A DNA stretch of 25,912 bases from a virus. A model generated the notes under the pieces. The model ran no database searches. It saw only the letters and a list, made by a program, of their open reading frames with translations, and was not told the DNA's origin. Shown in pieces: positions 14,402 through 20,990 of this stretch. Location: positions 1 through 25,912 of the IMG/VR virus record IMGVR_UViG_3300046450_002791. The stretch is one strand, 5' to 3'. How positions within the stretch are numbered: the first letter of the stretch is position 1; every line of letters begins with the position of its first letter. The position numbers and the translations under genes were made by a program.

Positions 14402-17400
14402 TGGCAAACCAGAGGCCCGCATATCTTACTAATATATCCAATTATTCTGGAGTATTTTCTACTGGAGTTAGTTATGAGAAGTTTGATTTTGTTTTCAATA
14501 CTGGAGACTATCGCTTCTATTATGCCAAGGAGGGTCTTGCCCTGGGGGGCGCAACTACTGCATCAGGAGTAAATAGATTTTCGTTTGAGGTTAACGGGCC
14601 TGCATCAAACGGCTCTTTGGGGCATTACTTCTTTGATAACAAAAATACTCTTGCAGAATCAGGGTTTAAGGTTGGGCAAAGGGTAAATATAGGAGGTTCG
14701 CTTAAGGATAATAATGGTTCGTATAGAATATTAGACCTGGAAAAAGATCTTGAACGCTCCATTGATGGAGGGGATATCATAACTGCCTTAGGGGCCGCTC
14801 GCCAACCCCTAATGAGCATTGCGCAAGGAAGCGAGCAATTGATAGAGCGGTCGAGTCATTCGGAGTGGGAGTCGGATTGGTTTTTTAACCCAAACTCAAT
14901 CGATATAGCGAGCCTCGAATGGTGGGAAAAATCAGCAAATTTTAAACTTTACGGCGGGCTGTTTAATTGGGGAGGTCCCGATTATGGGGGCTACGTTGAT
15001 CTATACGAAGACCTTGCGAAAGCTTATTCTGACTATACGTTAGGATTGCACGATGGGCAAGAACTCGTTCCCTATGGGGCTTATCCAGCAGCACCAAATA
15101 CCCTGTACGACAACTCTCTTGCTAAGAGTGAGTGGGGGAACGTTCATTATTGGAAATACGGACACACGACCAGCGAGAATCGAAAACTCCCCTCCTTGAG
15201 CCAGTGGATAGTTAATGGAAGCCTCGGAATGCTATATATTTCCCCAGATGACAGCGAAGGGCGTAAAGAGGCATGGTTTTATAAAGACACATTGGGGTGG
15301 AACTGGACCAGTACTGGCGTTATTGAAACTGGATTTGTTTGGCTTGGAGACTCAACGGATAGCACCATAGGTCCAACTGGCTGGACTTACTGGACATCTA
15401 CTCCGCACGAAAAGCATGCCAAATCCGCGTCCTTACAAGACCTTTATGTTTATAACTATAGCTCACAAGACTGGTATCTATTTGAAAAAGAGGACGGGAA
15501 TGATCCTGGAGGCGGTAAAAAGGACTCTCCAGAAACTTGGGCGAGCGACCTTTTGCCTCCTGAGCCCACATGGATAACTCATCCATTCGATATTCCTTCA
15601 AAGAATAAGTTTACAAGGCTATGGGTTCAAGGAATTTCTCCGTCCACTAAATTCAACCATAACGAATCAGCTGGCAACAATAATGTATCTATAACTCCCC
15701 TGAATGTAAAACCATCAGAGAATCTGGATTCTTGGTCTAAGGATTTGTTTTTCTTTGACGCGGACTACGGATCCTCTGTCAAGTTTAAAACAAATAACCA
15801 GCGATATTCCTACGGAAATGGATATTATATAATACAGCCGAGGAATGTTAATACCATCGGGGCAGAGTTTGATCTAAAGTTTAAAAATAGAACTAATCGA
15901 GAGGCGAACGCAATTGTTCATTTTCTAGAGAATCACCAAGGGCAACATGAGTTAGATTCTTCGTCTTCAAAGTTAAAATACACAAAGGGTATTTCTGGTT
16001 TTAGGTGGGGCGGCGATTCTACTTTTCACCCCTACGACTCTATAGAAAATCAATCTAGAAACTTCTACTGCTCTAAATTTGATCATACATTGACTTTTGA
16101 GAATAGTAATGATCTAAGCGTTAAATTAAGAAATCTTGACGCCTCTATACTTGATAAGTCTAATGGTATGTTTGTTAAAGCGGCTCCAGATTACATAGAT
16201 GGACACCCTTACGAAAAGAATGATGTGGTATTATATACTGGGAATCACCAGTTTTATTACTGCAATCCAGAGCCAGAGCCTGTGGTTGAGGATACATGCG
16301 GCTTAACAACTAATCCATGGCCAGGAATCTATGATGTAACGTCTGATGTTGATCAAGTCCCCGCCACGATTACTATGACTTATAGTTTTATACAATCGGG
16401 CACGAGGGTTTTTGACTCGAAAGAACCCCTATTCAGTGCGCTGTCAGGGGCTTATGCGACAACCCTGCAATACCCGTCAACAGGCGACAGTGCTGGAACT
16501 CAGGTCTCTCACGCCTCGTTTACTGGAGAAATTGGGGAAGCTCTTTCGGAATGGAAGATCGCATTCGAACATCTTTATCCTTGGTTAACTTTAAATTTTA
16601 AAAATTTAAAAGAAGAGTTGGGGCAACATGGGGCTTCTGCAACCTATGAAGGAGGAATGCCTAGCGACGGTTATGAAGGAAACTATAACCTCCCTCATGC
16701 TGATAATATTGGAGATCTTCGATTCGGAATGCATCATATAGATATAGAGGGTGGAGCAAGAGACTCCTTAGCCCACGCCTATTATCCTGGCGGAAGAATA
16801 GGGTCTATAGGTAATGTTGGCGGAGATGTTCATTTTGATTCGACAAACGCGTGGGGCACGGAACTTGATTGCGACCCTTCAGAGGTAAGCATTAAGTATA
16901 TCGCAACGCATGAGCTTGGTCATGTTTTTGGGCTTACTCACAACTCTAACCTGGCTTCTATAGTGCATGCTTCCGCAACTCTTGGGCAAACTTATTCTGA
17001 AAAGTTTCCTAATGGAATAACTGAGTTGGATTTTAAATGTTTAGAAAAAATGTATGGACCTAGGGCAACCATCGTTAAGACAAAACCCCCAGTCGTTCAA
17101 ACCCCAAAGTGGACTGAGGCATCTGGTTACTATAAAGATTCAAACGCTGATCTCTGGACGAGAGATTTTTATTGGAAACCTTCTCTCGGCTTAACCGTTG
17201 AGCAAGGGCCTAGGCTGTCAGAACTTAACTTGGGAGGGGGGTACACTCAACTCCATAAGGACGGAATAAACGAAAGTCTCTTGACTCTCAATCTAAACTT
17301 TAACGGTAGGGACGACAACGAAACTAAAGCAATGCTGCATTTTCTTGAAAATCATTATGGAGCTATCCCGTTTAATTTTTCTCCGCCAGCTCCGTACGAA

Positions 17401-19539
17401 ACTCCTCAGAATTTTATTTGTGAAGAGTGGTCGCATACATACGACTACAAAAATAGCCACTCAATTAGTGCGAGATTCGAGCAGTTTCCTTTTAACTTTA
17501 CTGCAGAGCAGTACTCTAATTTGGTTCCAGAGCTTGATCCTTTTTCCGCAGAGGCTAGAGCTCACGATCCCCCCTCCAGCGCAGAGCTGCTGAAGTCTGG
17601 AAATTTAGAAGCCTTAAATGCGACTGACCTGGGAAATGGTTGGTATCAATCCTCATGGCTTTGGAAGGGTTTGCCAGATTCAAAGAGCGAGGGCTTCTTT
17701 CATCTATCTGATAGTAATCCTGGATGGATCTATCTTGCTAATTCCTGGGAATGGTGGTGGCTCACTACGGGGGGGTACACTGCAGAGGGTTCGACTGGAG
17801 TGTGGATGTTTAAATCAGCTTATTCACAAAATAATACTCCTATAACTGGGCTAGATTGGCAGTGGTCATATTCTGGTATAATGGGTACTGGCGTGGCAGA
17901 TGCATGGACCTTCTCTCCATTAAGGGGTAATGCAACTCAGAAATGGACGTCTGAGATTGGAACGGGTTGGTTTTATTGGAGACCTCCAGATATTAATAAG
18001 AGGGGGAAATGGGACTCTGTCGGAAATCGTTATGTATCTGGGGCCGACGCTAGGGTATGGGGAGCAGAGTCAGGTTTATGGTACGATGTAGAACTAGATG
18101 GGTTATCTGAGGAATTTTCTAACGACGGCGGTGGTGATCCAGTAGGTTATGCTGATCTGGAGGAAGCGCTCATTAGCCTCTTACTCGGCGAACAAGGGGA
18201 TATGAACGACGAAGGCTTCGATCCATTCAAAAAATTAAAAGAAACATATCCCACAGAAGAAGAGAACGGAGAATTCGATCCTCCCGTACAGGAGGAAACA
18301 GGCGCTGATGAAACCCCATTGGTTTCGGAACAACCAGAAGTAAGTGAAACCCCGCCGACACTTCCAGTTGGCGGCAGCTTGATTTTCGCTGATCCGATAA
18401 TTTTTTCAGGGCCAGAGCAAGAGCAAAAATGGATAGCTCCAGGCCAGAAGGGGAAGTATAGAGTGAGTCTTGAAAATGTTGGGGAAGCGGATGTTGATTT
18501 GAGTCGAGCGCGTGTAGTCGGGAGGTCTGAAGGAATTAATTTCGCCCTCCTTGGGCAAACCTCCTATGGGGGGGATAACTTTAAGGGGTATATACCTGGT
18601 CATTCTCCCGAAAAGGAATTAACCGAGGGGGCTCTTAACGCAGAATGGGGAAACGTGCCAGCGGTCAATAGGAGCGCGGTGGAGGATAGCGACAACTTTA
18701 GCTCTATGGAAGACTTCTTTAATGCCAATAGGGTTGACATTCCAGACAAAGGGCTTCCCTTTGATCTAGGTCTTGCGTCCAAGGGAACCACTAAGGCTAT
18801 ACTTTTTACTCAGAAAAGCTATAATGCACCTGCCGCTGACGGGGGCGCCTTTTTTAAGCTTCAAACAGGGCATACTAATGCGGATCTCAGTTTTGAGTAT
18901 AGGGATAGAATGGTAAAAGTCTATGATCCTTACGCTGTTGACGAGTTGGGTAATTTAGTCGTCGGGGCAGGTACTGACTATCCGTTGGGGCTATGTAAGG
19001 ATGCGTATTATCAACGAAACGATGCATCTATCCTTTCTGGATTTAAAGACCCCACGATTACTGCATACAACAAGAATCCGCAGCTTAATAAAGTTGGGGA
19101 CTGGGGAGGTCTTAAGGGGGGTAAGTGGATGATGCCAGGCAACGGGGTCTCGCATTATATTGAAAGCGGATACTTTGTTAAAAATCTCACCAATGTATTA
19201 AAGCCTGGGGAAAAGGCTTTCATGGATATAGTTTTTAGTGGAATCCCCTCTGATAAATATTCAACCAACTCTACGGGCCCAGTAGATTTCCTTGCCTCTG
19301 GATGGTTTGGGGATGATCACTTGCCGATTGTTCCTCATCCAGTCAATGGAGATGTCAGTTACCAGGACTCTAGTTATAGAATAGAGTTTGGCGACGACAA
19401 TGACGCAACCTATGATGGGAACATAGTTTTTGAAAATCCAAGAACTTATTATTATGGAGATCTAACCGTATCTAGCACGGACGCACACAGCCCACAAACT
19501 TCTGAAATAAGGGTTTTCGTGTGGGATCAATCGGAGTAA
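14401..19539 (+). CDS. composite tail-tip protein, 1712 aa: duplicated gpM-like domains with inserted matrixin metalloprotease
   Basis: This gene takes the place of lambda gpM (109 aa), just before the gpL equivalent. Visible modules in order: YEKxDxVxxTGxxxFYY motif (25-41); NSLAKSEWGNVHYWKYG segment (about 238-254); Trp-rich repeats (about 275-336); gpM-like domain 1 (about 445-581, with YGNGYYI, FLENHQG and FYC); second YEK motif (604-620); matrixin-like zinc protease (about 640-890, HELGHVFGLTH at 837-847); gpM-like domain 2 (about 917-1035, with FYW, GGGYTQL, FLENHYG, FICEEW and ARFEQF); Trp-rich repeats (about 1080-1200); acidic/Pro-rich linker (about 1280-1330); and a beta-rich C-terminus (about 1335-1712) with Ig-like patterns (YRVSLENVGEADVDL). 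No signal peptide is visible, as expected for virion assembly in the cytoplasm. I infer a tail-tip scaffold displaying a protease and surface-binding modules. Confidence 0.85.
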   Translation: MANQRPAYLTNISNYSGVFSTGVSYEKFDFVFNTGDYRFYYAKEGLALGGATTASGVNRFSFEVNGPASNGSLGHYFFDNKNTLAESGFKVGQRVNIGGSLKDNNGSYRILDLEKDLERSIDGGDIITALGAARQPLMSIAQGSEQLIERSSHSEWESDWFFNPNSIDIASLEWWEKSANFKLYGGLFNWGGPDYGGYVDLYEDLAKAYSDYTLGLHDGQELVPYGAYPAAPNTLYDNSLAKSEWGNVHYWKYGHTTSENRKLPSLSQWIVNGSLGMLYISPDDSEGRKEAWFYKDTLGWNWTSTGVIETGFVWLGDSTDSTIGPTGWTYWTSTPHEKHAKSASLQDLYVYNYSSQDWYLFEKEDGNDPGGGKKDSPETWASDLLPPEPTWITHPFDIPSKNKFTRLWVQGISPSTKFNHNESAGNNNVSITPLNVKPSENLDSWSKDLFFFDADYGSSVKFKTNNQRYSYGNGYYIIQPRNVNTIGAEFDLKFKNRTNREANAIVHFLENHQGQHELDSSSSKLKYTKGISGFRWGGDSTFHPYDSIENQSRNFYCSKFDHTLTFENSNDLSVKLRNLDASILDKSNGMFVKAAPDYIDGHPYEKNDVVLYTGNHQFYYCNPEPEPVVEDTCGLTTNPWPGIYDVTSDVDQVPATITMTYSFIQSGTRVFDSKEPLFSALSGAYATTLQYPSTGDSAGTQVSHASFTGEIGEALSEWKIAFEHLYPWLTLNFKNLKEELGQHGASATYEGGMPSDGYEGNYNLPHADNIGDLRFGMHHIDIEGGARDSLAHAYYPGGRIGSIGNVGGDVHFDSTNAWGTELDCDPSEVSIKYIATHELGHVFGLTHNSNLASIVHASATLGQTYSEKFPNGITELDFKCLEKMYGPRATIVKTKPPVVQTPKWTEASGYYKDSNADLWTRDFYWKPSLGLTVEQGPRLSELNLGGGYTQLHKDGINESLLTLNLNFNGRDDNETKAMLHFLENHYGAIPFNFSPPAPYETPQNFICEEWSHTYDYKNSHSISARFEQFPFNFTAEQYSNLVPELDPFSAEARAHDPPSSAELLKSGNLEALNATDLGNGWYQSSWLWKGLPDSKSEGFFHLSDSNPGWIYLANSWEWWWLTTGGYTAEGSTGVWMFKSAYSQNNTPITGLDWQWSYSGIMGTGVADAWTFSPLRGNATQKWTSEIGTGWFYWRPPDINKRGKWDSVGNRYVSGADARVWGAESGLWYDVELDGLSEEFSNDGGGDPVGYADLEEALISLLLGEQGDMNDEGFDPFKKLKETYPTEEENGEFDPPVQEETGADETPLVSEQPEVSETPPTLPVGGSLIFADPIIFSGPEQEQKWIAPGQKGKYRVSLENVGEADVDLSRARVVGRSEGINFALLGQTSYGGDNFKGYIPGHSPEKELTEGALNAEWGNVPAVNRSAVEDSDNFSSMEDFFNANRVDIPDKGLPFDLGLASKGTTKAILFTQKSYNAPAADGGAFFKLQTGHTNADLSFEYRDRMVKVYDPYAVDELGNLVVGAGTDYPLGLCKDAYYQRNDASILSGFKDPTITAYNKNPQLNKVGDWGGLKGGKWMMPGNGVSHYIESGYFVKNLTNVLKPGEKAFMDIVFSGIPSDKYSTNSTGPVDFLASGWFGDDHLPIVPHPVNGDVSYQDSSYRIEFGDDNDATYDGNIVFENPRTYYYGDLTVSSTDAHSPQTSEIRVFVWDQSE
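14473..14523 (+). repeat. YEKxDxVxxTGxxxFYY motif, copy 1
   Basis: Residues 25-41 of the 1712-aa protein read YEKFDFVFNTGDYRFYY. The spacing is identical to copy 2 (residues 604-620). The pattern of Y-x-x-x-D-x-V followed by a YY pair recalls short chitin/cellulose-binding modules (carbohydrate-binding module 5/12 type), but the match is only at motif level. Confidence 0.6.
15733..16143 (+). other. gpM-like domain 1 in the 1712-aa tail-tip protein
   Basis: Residues about 445-581 follow the lambda gpM order: opening aromatic strand (DLFFFDADYG), YGNGYYI in place of FGDGYxQ, FLENHQG in place of FLEEHGG, and an aromatic-Cys (FYC, C557) before a final beta segment. An insertion of about 30 residues lies between FLENHQG and FRWGG. 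It is more divergent than domain 2. Confidence 0.55.
16210..16260 (+). repeat. YEKxDxVxxTGxxxFYY motif, copy 2
   Basis: Residues 604-620 read YEKNDVVLYTGNHQFYY and are followed directly by C621. It sits between gpM-like domain 1 and the protease domain, about 580 residues after copy 1, with no insertion or deletion between the two aligned 17-residue motifs. Confidence 0.6.
16318..17070 (+). other. matrixin-like (M10) zinc metalloprotease domain in a tail protein
   Basis: Residues about 640-890 carry the catalytic zinc motif HELGHVFGLTH (H837, E838, H841, H847). Upstream are the usual matrixin structural-zinc ligands in the usual order: H779 and D781 (HHID), H792 (LAHAYYP) and H811 (GDVHFD). 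The canonical GDxxxG-like strand (GDLRFGMHH) precedes them. Trp818 follows GDVHFD as in matrixins. The Met-turn methionine seems replaced by Val855 (SIVH). A Cys-Gly pair at C633-G634 just before the domain could be a remnant of a cysteine-switch, but this is speculative. Two independent metal sites make chance very unlikely. Confidence 0.85.
17149..17505 (+). other. gpM-like domain 2 in the 1712-aa tail-tip protein
   Basis: Residues about 917-1035 match the length and motif order of lambda gpM well: FYWKPS opening, GGGYTQL (lambda GDGYSQR), a G-I-N after it, FLENHYGAIPF followed by PP (lambda FLEEHGG...PP), FICEEW (lambda C-A-K-W) and a closing ARFEQF (lambda AEFEQV). This is the better conserved copy and the best evidence that the gene occupies the gpM place. 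Confidence 0.75.
17638..18000 (+). repeat. tryptophan-rich repeat block in the tail-tip protein
   Basis: Residues about 1080-1200 contain more than a dozen Trp in GW/WxW contexts, for example GWYQSSWLW, GWIYLANSWEWWW, GVWMF, LDWQWSY and GTGWFYW. A shorter block of the same kind (LGMLYIS, EAWFYKDTLGWNWTS, GFVWLGD, GWTYWTS) is at 15223-15408. The pattern GW-hydrophobic-Y followed by WxW/WFY and LGWxW is one I associate with surface proteins of marine bacteria. Confidence 0.6.
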
Positions 19540-19543
19540 AAAT

Positions 19544-20650
19544 ATGAGCCACTCAACAAAAACCTTCAATCAACAGTTATTGTCTATCGCTCCAGATGTT
19601 ATTATAGATTTGTATGAAATTGACTTTAGTAATCTTCAGGCTAATTTTGATGCAGTCAAAGACTTAGAGGGAATCAACTTTGGCGCCGAGCCTGCTTATA
19701 GATTTTGCCCAATGATCCACGGAACAAATCCAATAATATGGCAAGGCAAATCCTACCAGCCCCTTCCGATAAAAATGGAGAACTTTGAGCATCAGGCTGA
19801 CGGAAGATTGCCTCGCCCCAAGTTGACCATAGCAAACCCAGAAGGATTATTGTCTATAGTGACTCACTCCAATCATGATTTTGCAAATTGCATGGTTACG
19901 AGGAGGAGGACTTTTGCTAGATTTCTGGATGACGAAAACTTTCAAAATAGAGGGCTTAACAGGGAGGGTAAAAATCCATTTGGCGCAGCGGATAGAGCGT
20001 CTCATTTTCCCGATGATGTTTATTTTGTAAACAGGAAAACCGCAGAAAATAAGGAGTCTCTTGAGTTCGAGTTGGTTTCCGCATTAGAACTAGAGGACGC
20101 TCAGGTTCCAGCGAGAATAGTTTTGTCTGGCTATTGTCCTTTTAAGTATAGGTGTTCGGTTGGATGCGGATATAGTGGATATCCTATAGAGAATTCTGAC
20201 GGAAAGAATTTTAAGGACCATTTTCTGGCAGACGTTTTGCTTCTGGAAGACATGAGTCCTTTGGAGAGCCACCTCCTCGCCACCGCCGCCCAGGACGCAT
20301 TGGGCCTCGCCAAAAAAAGCGTCGACCCAAGATTTCCAGAATGGAGCCCATTTGGCCCCAAAGGCTCCGAAGGCAATATAAGACCATACGAGGTGGGGAA
20401 GATGGTTCAAGTGAATCCAACCCACGAAACGGACCCTGCGCCATTGGTTTTTATGTGTATTAAATGGCACTCTACTCCAGGCAAGCATAATCCTTTGCAT
20501 GATCGAGAGCATTGGGGGTTGGATGAATGCAACAAAGATGTAAGCGCTTGTAAGAAGCGGTTTGGTAAAGTAAACTCGTGGAACCAGTCTGATGAAAAGG
20601 GATTAAGATTCGGAGGATTCCCATCTACTGAGAGATATTCTTTTGAATAA
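19544..20650 (+). CDS. minor tail protein L-like (Fe-S tail-tip protein), 368 aa
   Basis: The start ATG lies four bases after the upstream stop, with GGAG overlapping the end of that gene. The first two thirds are beta-rich, as in the gpL family (GKSYQPLPIKMENFEHQADG, then RPKLTIANPEG). The C-terminal third holds the cysteines expected for the Fe-S cluster known in lambda gpL: C198, C204 and C208 (GYCPFKYRCSVGCGY), then C329 and C336 (LDECNKDVSACKKRFG). Spacing of the last pair is seven, as in lambda. The protein ends FGGFPSTERYSFE, and FGGFP after the last Cys pair is typical of the family. About 120 residues separate the two Cys groups, far more than in lambda. It should join the tail tip between the gpM- and gpJ-like proteins. 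Confidence 0.88.
   Translation: MSHSTKTFNQQLLSIAPDVIIDLYEIDFSNLQANFDAVKDLEGINFGAEPAYRFCPMIHGTNPIIWQGKSYQPLPIKMENFEHQADGRLPRPKLTIANPEGLLSIVTHSNHDFANCMVTRRRTFARFLDDENFQNRGLNREGKNPFGAADRASHFPDDVYFVNRKTAENKESLEFELVSALELEDAQVPARIVLSGYCPFKYRCSVGCGYSGYPIENSDGKNFKDHFLADVLLLEDMSPLESHLLATAAQDALGLAKKSVDPRFPEWSPFGPKGSEGNIRPYEVGKMVQVNPTHETDPAPLVFMCIKWHSTPGKHNPLHDREHWGLDECNKDVSACKKRFGKVNSWNQSDEKGLRFGGFPSTERYSFE
20630..20634 (+). promoter_or_regulatory. ribosome binding site supporting the TTG start at 20643
   Basis: GAGAG lies eight bases before the TTG at 20643, inside the end of the gpL-like gene. The next in-frame ATG (residue 50) would remove the catalytic Glu20, so the TTG start with this weak site is preferred. 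Confidence 0.45.
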
Positions 20651-20984
20651 ACGAATTCTGCAGGATATTAAGGAGTACGCAAGACTCTACCCAGGTCAAG
20701 AAACCTGTGGTCTGGTGGTTCGCGAAGGAGAAGGGTTGTCGTTTGTTCGTTGTGATAACGAGCATCCACGTCCAGAGTCCGCTTTCCTTATGTCTGCTCA
20801 AAAGTTTTTATCCTACGAGAATGTTGAATATATTTATCACTCTCACCCCAATTCCTCGTCCGCTCCTTCGGATCTAGATAGAGATTATTCCGACGAATTA
20901 ATGATGCCATTTTTAATTTATAGCTTGCCTGATGATAATTTCACTTTATATAAAAATAAAAGTGTATATTCTGATTGGGTATAA
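20643..20984 (+). CDS. stand-alone JAB/JAMM metalloprotease (N-terminal half of lambda gpK), 113 aa
   Basis: The JAMM zinc motif is complete: E20 (GQETCGLVV), then H66-S-H68-P, then seven residues to S76 and D79 (HSHPNSSSAPSDLD). Phage tail JAMM proteins of the Mov34/JAB group form the N-terminal half of lambda gpK, normally followed by an NlpC/P60 peptidoglycan hydrolase domain for a total of about 200-250 aa. Here the gene stops right after the JAB fold (ending VYSDWV), so the hydrolase half is absent. The start is a TTG that overlaps the gpL-like stop by eight bases, and the gpI-gpJ fusion follows after six bases. Likely a tail-tip assembly peptidase; whether it cleaves a tail protein or a host target cannot be read from the sequence. 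Confidence 0.88.
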   Translation: MNKRILQDIKEYARLYPGQETCGLVVREGEGLSFVRCDNEHPRPESAFLMSAQKFLSYENVEYIYHSHPNSSSAPSDLDRDYSDELMMPFLIYSLPDDNFTLYKNKSVYSDWV

Positions 20985-20990
20985 GGTAAA

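Noticed and set aside
17345-17845. Two short plus-strand open frames inside the 1712-aa gene
   Set aside because: They are alternate-frame reads of gpM-like domain 2 and the Trp-rich block, which have clear protein motifs in the main frame.
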